5,468 bases of DNA, from the NCBI GenBank assembly GCA_030040815.1, contig JASHSZ010000681.1, positions 1 to 5,468 of the forward strand. Direction: 5' to 3'. The notes beneath the pieces are model-generated. The model saw only the letters and a list, made by a program, of their open reading frames with translations. It searched no databases and was not told the origin of the DNA. Below, piece by piece: positions 1-5,468 of this stretch. Made by a program: the position numbers and the translations under genes. The stretch's first letter is position 1, and each line of letters starts with the position of its first letter. This stretch comes from Streptosporangiaceae bacterium. GTDB taxonomy: Bacteria; Actinomycetota; Actinomycetes; Streptosporangiales; Streptosporangiaceae.

Positions 1-425
1 AGCCCCGCTGTCAGCACGACGAAAACGGACCTGAGCAGGGCCGAGTAGGTCAGGATCTGGCGCCGTGACCAGCGGTCGATGAAGACGCCCGCGAACGGCC
101 CGATGAGCGAGTAGGGCCCGTACAGGACCGCGAACGCGGCGGCGCCTGCCGCCGGGTCCGGGAAAAACGATCTGTTAAAGAACACATACGTGCCGACTCC
201 GGCCGTGAAGATGCCATCGCCGGTCTGCGAAATACACCGAGTAGACAGCAGCCGCCGGAAATCATGCTCGGCCCACACGATCCGCAGGTCACGGAAGAAC
301 GAGGACCGGTGCGGAGTGCCTGCTGGCCCGGCACTGGCTGACGGACCGCCGTCAGTCGGCCGCCCGTCAGGCTCCTGACGGCCAAAGGTCGCCGACGCAG
401 GCTCACGCGGCTCCTGGCTGGACAC
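1..425 (-). CDS. Major facilitator superfamily transporter, N-terminal part (runs off the window start)
   Basis: This reads as the first 141 residues of an MFS permease in the inner membrane; the substrate is unknown. An N-terminal extension of about 40 residues, rich in Gly, Pro and Ser, is followed by a cytoplasmic lead-in (FFRDLRIVWAEHDFRRLLS, about 43-61), TM1 around ISQTGDGIFTAGVGTYVFF (65-83), TM2 around AAAFAVLYGPYSLIGPFAGV (95-114), the MFS motif A loop GVFIDRWSRRQIL (113-125, with the usual Gly, Asp, Arg and Arg-Arg), and the start of TM3. I chose the GTG at 423-425 because a weak TAGG Shine-Dalgarno lies 8 nt upstream. A second GTG two codons earlier (429-431) sits only 2 nt from it and just after an in-frame TAG (435-437). 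The gene follows ino1 on the same strand after a gap of about 213 nt, so cotranscription is possible but unproven. The family call is firm; the start is less so. Confidence 0.85.
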   Translation of the reverse strand, partial: MSSQEPREPASATFGRQEPDGRPTDGGPSASAGPAGTPHRSSFFRDLRIVWAEHDFRRLLSTRCISQTGDGIFTAGVGTYVFFNRSFFPDPAAGAAAFAVLYGPYSLIGPFAGVFIDRWSRRQILTYSALLRSVFVVLTAG

Positions 426-529
426 GGGCACAGCCTACGGGGCCTGGTCACTATCAGCCAGGGCGGCCACCGAAGCGGGCACCCCGGCGTACGCCAACGG
501 TGAGCGGGGGTCCTGGCTGCGTGGCCGCC
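413..529 (-). repeat. Inverted repeats around the transporter start and in its leader
   Basis: CAGCCAGG at 455-462 is complementary to CCTGGCTG at both 413-420 and 512-519, so it could pair with only one at a time. GGCGGCCAC at 462-470 is also complementary to GTGGCCGCC at 521-529. In the minus-strand transcript the nearer pairing (413-420 with 455-462) would enclose the GTG start of the transporter gene. This could be leader structure, but 8-9 bp matches are not rare in such GC-rich DNA. The rest of the 426-638 gap shows no clear terminator (no stem followed by a T-run), no gene and no strong promoter. Confidence 0.3.
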
Positions 530-638
530 GGCCCATACTCGGCGGCGTTCTCACAATCCGGCCCTGCGGTTCAGAAATGTGCACCGACCGAGCGCGGACC
601 TACGACAGGTGCCGTGGCTACTACGTTCCCCGCAAAAG

Positions 639-1718
639 TCAGCGGTCCAGCTCGCCGCGGATAAACTTCTCCACCGCGTCGCGCGCGACGTCGTCGCTGT
701 ACTGCTCCGGCGGCGACTTCATGAAGTACGACGAGGGGGACAGCACCGGCCCGCCGATGCCGCGGTCCTTCGCGATCTTCGCCGCACGGACGGCATCGAT
801 GATGATGCCAGCCGAGTTGGGCGAGTCCCAGACTTCGAGCTTGTACTCCAGGTTGAGCGGCGTGTCGCCGAACGAGCGGCCCTCGAGCCGGACGTAAGCC
901 CACTTGCGGTCATCCAGCCACGGCACGTGATCGGACGGGCCGATGTGCACGTCGGCCTTGGCCATCTCGTGTGGGATCTGCGAGGTCACGGACTGGGTCT
1001 TGGAGATCTTCTTGGACTGCAGGCGCTTACGCTCCAGCATGTTCATGAAGTCCATGTTCCCGCCGAAGTTGAGCTGGTAGGTCCGCAGCAGTTCCACGCC
1101 GCGGTCCTCGAACAGCTTGGCCAGCACGCGATGCGTGATGGTGGCGCCGACCTGGGACTTGATGTCGTCGCCCAGGATCGGCACGCCCGCAGCAGCAAAC
1201 TTGGCCGCCCAGACCGGGTCGGAGGCGATGAAGACCGGGAGGGCGTTCACGAAGGCCACCCCGGCGTCGATCGCGCACTGGGCGTAGAAGCGGTCGGCCT
1301 GCTCGGAGCCGACCGGCAGGTAGGACACCAGCACGTCGGCGCGCGTCTCGCGGAGCACCCGCACCACGTCCGCAGGCTGCTCGTCGGACTCGGTGATGAT
1401 CTGCGAGTAGAACTCGCCGAGTCCGTCCAGCGTGGGACCGCGCTGGACGATCACACCTGTCGGCGGCACATCGCAGATCTTGATGGTGTTGTTCTCGCTT
1501 GCGACGATGGCCTCAGCGAGATCGCGGCTCACCTTCTTGGCGTCCACGTCGAAGGCGGCGACGAACTCGATGTCGCGCACGTGGTAAGGCCCGAACTGTA
1601 CGTGCATCAGGCCCGGTACCCGGCCCGCCGGGTCGGCGTCCTTGTAGTACTCAACGCCCTGGACGAGGGAACTTGCGCAGTTCCCGACGCCCACGATCGC
1701 TACCCGTACCGAACCCAT
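639..1718 (-). CDS. ino1: Inositol-3-phosphate synthase (Ino1), actinobacterial type
   Basis: Converts D-glucose 6-phosphate to 1D-myo-inositol 3-phosphate using bound NAD+ as an internal redox cofactor. In actinomycetes this cytosolic step feeds mycothiol, phosphatidylinositol and other inositol products. The protein is 359 residues, close to the 360-370 usual for actinobacterial forms and far shorter than eukaryotic ones. The Rossmann NAD-binding glycine motif GVGNCASS is at 10-17. Other conserved blocks are [16 protein letters not shown] (132-147), [11 protein letters not shown] (183-193), [12 protein letters not shown] (216-227), [13 protein letters not shown] (239-251) and [15 protein letters not shown] (290-304), which carry the active-site lysines and substrate-binding residues of the family. 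The ATG at 1718 has an AAGGAG Shine-Dalgarno 8 nt upstream. The gene lies 81 nt downstream of the padR-type gene on the same strand, the order also found in Mycobacterium. It appears intact. Confidence 0.97.
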   Translation of the reverse strand: MGSVRVAIVGVGNCASSLVQGVEYYKDADPAGRVPGLMHVQFGPYHVRDIEFVAAFDVDAKKVSRDLAEAIVASENNTIKICDVPPTGVIVQRGPTLDGLGEFYSQIITESDEQPADVVRVLRETRADVLVSYLPVGSEQADRFYAQCAIDAGVAFVNALPVFIASDPVWAAKFAAAGVPILGDDIKSQVGATITHRVLAKLFEDRGVELLRTYQLNFGGNMDFMNMLERKRLQSKKISKTQSVTSQIPHEMAKADVHIGPSDHVPWLDDRKWAYVRLEGRSFGDTPLNLEYKLEVWDSPNSAGIIIDAVRAAKIAKDRGIGGPVLSPSSYFMKSPPEQYSDDVARDAVEKFIRGELDR

Positions 1719-1726
1719 GAGGATTG

Positions 1727-1732
1727 CTCCTT
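1727..1732 (-). promoter_or_regulatory. Ribosome binding site of ino1
   Basis: AAGGAG on the minus strand, 8 nt before the ATG at 1718. It supports this start over any other. Confidence 0.85.
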
Positions 1733-1747
1733 CTCTAGTGCTGCGCA

Positions 1748-1758
1748 GCGACGGTCGC
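1748..1758. repeat. Short palindrome between padR-type gene and ino1
   Basis: GCGACGGTCGC is an inverted repeat of 5-bp arms around a single central base, in the 81-nt gap upstream of ino1. It could be a regulator site or leader hairpin for ino1. It does not resemble the ATGTATC-type repeat found upstream of the regulator gene. At this length chance is a real alternative. Confidence 0.3.
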
Positions 1759-1799
1759 CGTCAGCGGACAGCGGTCGCTCCGCCGCCTTGTGTGGTCTG

Positions 1800-2375
1800 T
1801 TATGGCTGGCCCGACTGCCGCTCCGACGCGATCAGCTCGTTGAGCCACCGGACTTCCCGCTCCACTGACTCGAGCCCGTGCCGCTGCAACTCGAGCGTGT
1901 AGCTGTCGACGCGCTCCCTGGTGCGCGTCGCCGCCGCCCGGAACGCCTCGAGCCGCTCCTCAAGCCTGCTGCGGCGGCCCTCGAGGATGCGCATCCGGAT
2001 GTCGGCCTGGGTGAGGCCGAAGAATGCGAAGTGCACGCCGAACCCGTCATCCTCCCAGGCGGCCGGCCCGGACTGGCCGAGGAGGTTGTTGAGCCGTTCC
2101 TTGCCCTCGGCCGTGAGCCGGTACACGATCCGCGAGCGGCGCGGGCGATCCGCCGGACGGAGGGCCCCGCCGGTGTCCGGGACGGGGTCCTCGGCGGCGA
2201 TCAGACCGTTGCCGAGGAGATCCTTCAGGGCCGGGTACAGCGAGCCGTAGCCGAACGCCCGGAAGGCGCCGAGCAGCGAGTTCAGCCGCTTGCGCAGCTC
2301 GTAACCGTGCATGGGAGTTTCATGCAGGATGCCGAGGATGGCGAGCTCGAGGACGGCAGAACGCTGGTTGCTCAT
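1800..2375 (-). CDS. PadR family transcriptional regulator
   Basis: A DNA-binding regulator of 191 residues, longer than the roughly 110-residue PadR subfamily 2 proteins and in the range of those with a C-terminal dimerisation domain. The N-terminal winged helix runs from about 8 to 100. It shows LELAILGILHETPMHGYEL (9-27), the GSLYPALKDLLGNGLI recognition-helix region (44-59) and the wing with SRIVYRLTAEGKERL (81-95). Residues about 123-186 form long charged helices (RRSRLEERLEAFRAAATRTR, then VEREVRWLNELIASE) of the Vir_act_alpha_C type. I chose the ATG at 2373-2375 because GAGGTG (2385-2390) lies 9 nt upstream. An in-frame GTG at 2385-2387 would add four residues but overlaps that site. 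The gene sits just upstream of ino1, and its Mycobacterium counterpart (Rv0047c) has the same position. Control of itself, ino1 or the transporter is an inference, and the ligand is unknown. Confidence 0.93.
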   Translation of the reverse strand: MSNQRSAVLELAILGILHETPMHGYELRKRLNSLLGAFRAFGYGSLYPALKDLLGNGLIAAEDPVPDTGGALRPADRPRRSRIVYRLTAEGKERLNNLLGQSGPAAWEDDGFGVHFAFFGLTQADIRMRILEGRRSRLEERLEAFRAAATRTRERVDSYTLELQRHGLESVEREVRWLNELIASERQSGQP

Positions 2376-2447
2376 ACCCTCCCGCACCTCGCATTCACGA
2401 CGTTAGTATCATCAGCTAGCGACGCGGCGCCCGGGCCAGCGTCAGCC

Positions 2448-2470
2448 GGGCTAACGGAAACCGTCAGCCC
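2448..2470 (-). repeat. Hairpin abutting the candidate PadR operator
   Basis: On the minus strand GGGCTGACGG, a TTT loop and CCGTTAGCCC form a 10-bp stem. In RNA nine pairs are Watson-Crick and one is a G-U wobble. On the plus strand that position is an A-C mismatch, so the structure favours a minus-strand transcript, the direction of the regulator gene. No T-run follows, so it does not look like an intrinsic terminator. It shares one base with the adjacent operator-like repeat. CGTCAGCC is also directly repeated at 2440-2447 and 2462-2469. Confidence 0.55.
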
Positions 2471-2492
2471 GATGTATCGATTTGATACATCG
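2470..2492. promoter_or_regulatory. Candidate PadR operator (perfect 9-bp inverted repeat)
   Basis: CGATGTATC (2470-2478) and GATACATCG (2484-2492) are perfect inverted repeats separated by GATTT. The arms contain ATGT and ACAT half-sites, which known PadR operators often contain, although here 11 nt separate them. The site is about 95 bp upstream of the regulator's ATG, a usual place for an autoregulatory operator with a long leader. Its AT-rich arms stand out from the surrounding GC-rich DNA. No second copy was seen in front of ino1 or the transporter. The binding protein is inferred from location and half-sites only. Confidence 0.7.
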
Positions 2493-2581
2493 CAACGATA
2501 TGCGGTGTCGTGTCATGCCGCAAGCCGGGACGTATCGGCGGCTGGGTCGCGCCCAGGTGCCAAGCCAGGTCTAGGGTCGCA

Positions 2582-2593
2582 GACGGATCCGTC
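2582..2593. repeat. 12-bp perfect palindrome
   Basis: GACGGATCCGTC is fully self-complementary with no spacer. It lies in the gene-free gap and is followed 5 nt later by another inverted repeat at 2599-2619. It may be a dimeric protein site; no regulator can be named. Confidence 0.5.
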
Positions 2594-2598
2594 GTAAC

Positions 2599-2619
2599 CT
2601 GTCGCACATGAGGCGACAG
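2599..2619. repeat. 7-bp inverted repeat
   Basis: CTGTCGC (2599-2605) and GCGACAG (2613-2619) are perfect inverted repeats around a 7-nt centre. It could be a hairpin or an operator. No T-run follows on either strand, so it is not a typical intrinsic terminator. Confidence 0.45.
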
Positions 2620-2680
2620 CACTGCCTGCTCCACCACCGCTTACCTGGATAGATGAACTGTACTGGACTGTGTGAATCAC

Positions 2681-2722
2681 CACTGGTGCTGCGTGGAACG
2701 CCACCAGCAAAAGCCACCAGTG
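2681..2722. repeat. 8-bp inverted repeat with a repeated right arm
   Basis: CACTGGTG (2681-2688) pairs with CACCAGTG (2715-2722). GCCACCAG occurs twice, at 2700-2707 and 2713-2720, 13 bp apart, so the left arm could pair in part with either copy. The function is unknown; no T-run follows. Confidence 0.4.
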
Positions 2723-2759
2723 CGAGCAGCCTTTAGCTTGGAAACCTTCCTCGAAACGT

Positions 2760-2774
2760 CGACCCGAAGGGTCG
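2760..2774. repeat. Short tight hairpin
   Basis: CGACCC and GGGTCG form a perfect 6-bp stem closed by GAA. The next bases are not T-rich until about 2791, so terminator function is doubtful. It could be part of a small structured RNA, but no known family is recognised. Confidence 0.4.
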
Positions 2775-2939
2775 CGGTGGTCTAGCGCGGATTTTGTATT
2801 TTCCGGCAGACATCAGAGTGCAGTTGATCTTGGTCATGGGGAGGCAGGACATTGCTGCACTGTCCCCACCGTCACCACTGCCGCTACGCGGAGAGTTGGC
2901 TCAATTGGTGTGCGGCATCCGGGAAGTACGCTCTGCCCT

Positions 2940-3797
2940 ATGACGCAGCCGCGCAACGAAGCAGCGAAGGCGCGGTCGCTTGGGCTCGCGCTCCTCGACG
3001 CGAGCCGCATCTACGAGGACTTCATGATCCCGCGTTTCGAGGGCCGTCTGCGACCGCGGCCCTTTCCGCCCTATCGCCGCGCGATCATCGGCCTCGTCGG
3101 TCGCCAGCGCCGTTTTCTCCGGGCCGCCTACACGCTCGCCGATGACGGGCAGGTGCTGGAAGCGGTCGGGCCACTGCGCTCGATGCTGGAGTTCCTCATC
3201 CGCCAGCGCTGGCTCGCACACGATCCAGACCGCAACTGGAAACTCTGGATGGCGGACGACCATGCTGCCCGCGACCTGTGGCGAGAGCGGCTTCGCCACC
3301 ACGCACCGGCTCTGCACGACGCCGCCGTGGAAGCACTCACGCCGGCACAGCGCAAGGAAGGCGAGGAGGTTGCCGCTGGTCGCATGCAACTCGCGGCCGA
3401 ACTCGGAGACCCACAGCCCGATCACCGGCAGAGGCTCGAACAGCAGGCCCGCGAGGTCGGCATGAGCTTCATGTACGACGGGCTCTACCGTTACCAGTCG
3501 AGCGCCGCTGTCCATCCGTCGATGCTTGCGACCGAGCTGCTCATGGAGAGGCGCCCGAAAGGACTGCTGCTCCGTCGTGAGCCCACGGGGCAGTTCGTGG
3601 CCCCACCCGTCTATCTGTACGGTGCGTTGCTGCTCTACGAGGCGCTCCAGGGAAGCGGCGAGCTAACTCCTGCGCTTAACCTGCGCGAACTCCCGTCGCT
3701 GGGCCGGGATCTCCACGCGCTGGCGGAGGAGCGGACGAGCACGCGGTTGCCGAACTGGCGGGACCTGCTACCACGCGAAGTGGTCGATCAGATTTAG
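2940..3797 (+). CDS. DUF5677-like protein of unknown function
   Basis: A 285-residue soluble, mostly helical protein rich in Arg and Leu, without a signal peptide or membrane segment. Two stretches match the pattern I associate with DUF5677 proteins: QVLEAVGPLRSMLEFLIRQR (71-90), a helix with the conserved Arg and Leu-Glu, and YRYQSSAAVHPSM (183-195), where the Ser and His of the family's S..VH.S pattern fall. Between them is a charged helical stretch (about 96-175). The biochemical role of the family is not known to me. The ATG at 2940 has only a weak GGGA about 14 nt upstream; an in-frame GTG at 2910 would add 10 residues and also lacks a good site. The gene is alone on its strand, preceded by the repeat-rich gap, and converges with the next gene 39 nt away. 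The family call is from pattern recognition and moderately sure; the gene being real is more certain. Confidence 0.7.
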   Translation: MTQPRNEAAKARSLGLALLDASRIYEDFMIPRFEGRLRPRPFPPYRRAIIGLVGRQRRFLRAAYTLADDGQVLEAVGPLRSMLEFLIRQRWLAHDPDRNWKLWMADDHAARDLWRERLRHHAPALHDAAVEALTPAQRKEGEEVAAGRMQLAAELGDPQPDHRQRLEQQAREVGMSFMYDGLYRYQSSAAVHPSMLATELLMERRPKGLLLRREPTGQFVAPPVYLYGALLLYEALQGSGELTPALNLRELPSLGRDLHALAEERTSTRLPNWRDLLPREVVDQI

Positions 3798-3836
3798 TCG
3801 AGTGTGACAGTCGTACTTCGCCCTGTACGGCACCGG

Positions 3837-4523
3837 CTACGAGGCTGCTGAGACTGCTCCGAGGCTGCGGTTGCCGCGAGCTGAACGATTGCCGCCGGGG
3901 GGAACGCTTCGTTGAGCTTCGGCGGTAAGTTGCCGACCGGGATTTGCCTGCGGGAGTTGTTGGGCCGAGGCGCCGGGCACCTGGCGCCGCGATGTTTGAC
4001 CTCGTGCCGTGGGCGCTGACGGCGGCAGCTGGTGACCGGAATGCTTCTGATGGTGAGACTCGCGGATCACCACCCCGGCTAGGATCAGCATCCCGATGTC
4101 CGTGAAGGTCAGTATCAACAGAAATAGCACCATCATTTTCGCGCCGTCATCATTGATCTTGTGGCCGATCAGCACGGCCCACAAGCCTGCTGTGAGCGCG
4201 CTCATCCCCGTGATGAGGGCGACGACTGCCGGATTGATGTCCGTGGTCTTCTGGGGCTGAGCCTTTGCCGGAGCGGACTTCCGCGGTGGCTGGGTTCCGA
4301 CGAGCCCGGTAGGAAGATCAGCTGTAATCACGGCCAGTTCCGCGTAGGTGCGCGACACAAACGCCTGACCCACCCGCGCGTCCAATTCATGCTTGGCCAG
4401 TCGGCCTTGCACGAATGCGGTTTTGAGTACATCGATCACCTGCTCGCGGTCGGCTTGGGACGCTCGCAGCTGGCCGCGGTTCGCCCTGCCCGATGCCATC
4501 TCGCCTCTGGGTTCTGCTGTCAC
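3837..4523 (-). CDS. DUF1707 (SHOCT-like) domain membrane protein
   Basis: A 228-residue protein with an N-terminal DUF1707 domain at about 19-72 (LRASQADREQVIDVLKTAFV, then QGRLAKHELDARVGQAFVSRTYAEL and ITADLP), a very recognisable actinobacterial module. A linker leads to two predicted membrane segments, about 98-120 (PAVVALITGMSALTAGLWAVLIG) and 131-152 (MVLFLLILTFTDIGMLILAGVV). The tail of about 75 residues is rich in Gln, Pro, Arg and Ser and probably disordered. DUF1707 is short and helical, and its function is not established; it often occurs in small membrane proteins. The GTG start at 4521-4523 has AAAGGA 7 nt upstream. An ATG at 4497-4499 with AGAGG just ahead is a possible shorter start, eight codons in. 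The gene stands alone on its strand and no promoter was clearly identified. Confidence 0.85.
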   Translation of the reverse strand: MTAEPRGEMASGRANRGQLRASQADREQVIDVLKTAFVQGRLAKHELDARVGQAFVSRTYAELAVITADLPTGLVGTQPPRKSAPAKAQPQKTTDINPAVVALITGMSALTAGLWAVLIGHKINDDGAKMMVLFLLILTFTDIGMLILAGVVIRESHHQKHSGHQLPPSAPTARGQTSRRQVPGASAQQLPQANPGRQLTAEAQRSVPPGGNRSARGNRSLGAVSAAS

Positions 4524-4530
4524 CGGCTCG

Positions 4531-4536
4531 TCCTTT
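4531..4536 (-). promoter_or_regulatory. Ribosome binding site of the DUF1707 gene
   Basis: AAAGGA on the minus strand, 7 nt before the GTG at 4523. It favours this start over the ATG at 4499. Confidence 0.65.
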
Positions 4537-4775
4537 CGGAGCTGACTGCGGAGAGCGTAGCGCCGTTGCCCTCGAGATCTTGGGCATCGACCTGGCCGAC
4601 CTCAGTGAGCTTGAGTAAGCGAACCATCAGGCTTCTGCCAGACGGTGAAGGTCGGCCCGGCTGCCAGGTCATCCGCCGAGATGGGCGGCTTCACTGGCCA
4701 GGTGCGAGGTCAGCAGATCAGCCCTATGGATCTGCCCGACTTCGCACAAGACGTGCACAACACGACGACGTCAGC

Positions 4776-5270
4776 GTGCACACTGGCGTCGACTGGCGGG
4801 CGTGCGTGCACGGCCTGATGGCAGTGAGCCCCCGGCTGGGCCGCTGGGCATCGGCTGCGGCAGAAGACATCCGTGCGGCACTGGCTGCGGTCGGCGCCCA
4901 CAGCCTGCCGCTGACGGTCGTGCACGGCGATTTCGCCGAGTGGAACGTGCACTACCGGCGGAGGCGCCTAGCAGGCGGCGTGATCGACTTCGGGCTCACG
5001 CATCTAGACTCCCGGCCCTACGAGCTTGCTGTCGCCCGAACCTGGCGGGCCCCGGATGCGGTCGGCGCTTACCAGAAGGAATTAGCCCGGAGCGGCTGGC
5101 CGCTAACCGCGCCGGAAGAGGCCGCCATCAATCCCGTCTACCGTGCCTTCCGTCTCGACATGACCGCGTGGCTGCTGAATCAGGGGCTCCGCACCCGCGA
5201 GTATGACCTGCCGGCCATCGAGCGGCAGCTCGTCAGGACTGCCACGCCGCCTCCCGAGCGCAATTACTAG
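4776..5270 (+). pseudogene. 5'-truncated aminoglycoside phosphotransferase-like (APH) gene
   Basis: The C-terminal catalytic half of an APH-family kinase, which would transfer phosphate from ATP to a small hydroxylated substrate. It carries the catalytic-loop motif VVHGDFAEWNVHY (His-Gly-Asp at 4923-4931, Asn at 4944-4946) and the metal-binding GVIDFGLTHLDSRPYELAVA (Asp at 4986-4988), then the usual C-terminal helices (AINPVYRAFRLDMTAW and later). Family members usually have about 100 more N-terminal residues holding the ATP-binding lobe. Here nothing like that lobe is seen before about 4775, in this frame or the other plus frames. The frame stays open upstream but runs antisense through the DUF1707 gene. 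The GTG at 4776 or ATG at 4818 could start a short product, but neither has a good ribosome site. The stop shares bases with the converging downstream gene. It is most likely a remnant; a real short protein cannot be excluded. Confidence 0.75.
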
Positions 5271-5468
5271 TCGCCAGGGAAGTCTTCCAGCGGCCGCACC
5301 TCGACCGTGGCGGTGCCGGCGAGCGGATGCGCAGCGGCCACCTTGATGGCCGTATCAAGGTCGGCGCACTCGATCACGGCGGCGCTCTGCCGCTCAGCTA
5401 GCCCTGTGAGCCTCTTGATCCGGTCTGCCAGTGCCGCCCTGGTGCCTGCGTCCGTGGCGGCCTGGTGC
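5267..5468 (-). CDS. YCII-like domain protein, C-terminal part (runs off the window end)
   Basis: The last 66 residues of a minus-strand gene whose start lies beyond the window. The stretch VIECADLDTAIKVAAAHP (31-48 of the visible part), followed by TATVEVRPLEDFP (52-64), matches the C-terminal part of YCII/YciI-related proteins, small ferredoxin-like-fold proteins that include a dechlorination-related subgroup. In most of these a DGPFAE.KE segment precedes the match; here a charged helix (TRAALADRIKRLTGLAERQ, 9-27) stands in its place, so this may be a divergent member or a longer protein with a YCII-like end. Its TAG (5267-5269) overlaps the stop of the truncated kinase gene. The function is not defined. 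Confidence 0.6.
   Translation of the reverse strand, partial: HQAATDAGTRAALADRIKRLTGLAERQSAAVIECADLDTAIKVAAAHPLAGTATVEVRPLEDFPGD

Larger units (their letters stand above)
2376..2939. other. 564-bp gap between the regulator and the DUF5677 gene, no gene found
   Basis: The two flanking genes diverge from this gap. The regulator-proximal part (about 2400-2500) holds two strong inverted repeats. The rest has several palindromes and an AT-richer patch near 2791-2803, but no convincing promoter pair. Reading frames here are short, lack good ribosome sites and have unremarkable composition. One example is a 27-codon frame starting at the ATG of 2654 with no Shine-Dalgarno. No tRNA or known structured RNA was recognised. 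The gap could hold regulatory DNA, a small RNA, or the scar of the event that brought in the genes to its right. Confidence 0.6.

Noticed and set aside
50..451. Minus-strand open frame of 133 codons at the window start
   Set aside because: It is a shifted frame over the transporter gene, Arg/Ser-rich. The correct frame shows MFS motif A and membrane segments.
579..1868. Plus-strand open frame of 429 codons opposite ino1
   Set aside because: It lies almost wholly antisense to the intact ino1 gene, its product resembles no family, and long antisense frames are common in GC-rich coding DNA.
1878..2597. Plus-strand open frame of 239 codons opposite the PadR-type gene
   Set aside because: Antisense shadow of a clear regulator gene; the translated product shows no recognisable domain.
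2513..2710. Minus-strand 65-codon frame in the large gap
   Set aside because: Low-complexity Ala/Gly/Ser composition with no ribosome site and no recognisable motif; it spans several inverted repeats.
2740..2810. Possible tRNA or tRNA remnant around the GGTCTAGCG string
   Set aside because: No T-arm GGTTCGA-type sequence, no acceptor-stem pairing and no cloverleaf could be built.
2824..2853. Possible promoter TTGATC with GACATT 18 nt later ahead of the DUF5677 gene
   Set aside because: The -10 candidate matches the consensus at only three of six positions, too weak to report as a feature.
2901..3515. Minus-strand open frame of 204 codons opposite the DUF5677-like gene
   Set aside because: No family resemblance. 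The plus-strand frame has the conserved motifs and the more protein-like composition.
4161..4775. Upstream extension of the kinase frame
   Set aside because: Open by chance: it runs antisense to the DUF1707 gene for most of its length and contains nothing like an ATP-binding lobe.

Overview
This window looks like chromosomal DNA from a high-GC Gram-positive actinomycete. The evidence is GC-rich third codon positions, several GTG starts, and protein families typical of Actinobacteria: an actinobacterial-type inositol-phosphate synthase, a DUF1707 membrane protein and a YCII-like protein. The genus cannot be fixed from the sequence alone.

The left half (1-2375) is a conserved block read entirely on the minus strand, in the order padR-type regulator, then inositol-3-phosphate synthase (ino1), then the N-terminal part of a major facilitator transporter that runs off the window edge. 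The same regulator-then-ino1 order is known from Mycobacterium (Rv0047c, Rv0046c). Ino1 makes the inositol phosphate that feeds mycothiol and phosphatidylinositol synthesis. The regulator has a perfect 9-bp inverted repeat upstream (2470-2492), a good candidate for its own operator. A second, abutting hairpin lies between this repeat and the gene.

The middle (2376-2939) is a 564-bp gap with no convincing gene but several palindromes and short inverted repeats.

The right half (2940-5468) looks like accessory DNA: a lone plus-strand gene of the DUF5677 type, a convergent minus-strand DUF1707 protein with two membrane segments and a long disordered tail, a 5'-truncated aminoglycoside-phosphotransferase-like gene that keeps the catalytic half but not the nucleotide-binding lobe, and the 3' end of a convergent YCII-like gene. 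The last two genes share bases in their stop codons (CTAG at 5267-5270). No mobile-element genes, CRISPR arrays, tRNAs or rRNAs were seen. No clear new multi-gene system is visible; the strongest lead is the PadR operator with its adjoining hairpin, followed by the DUF5677 gene and the repeat-rich gap before it.
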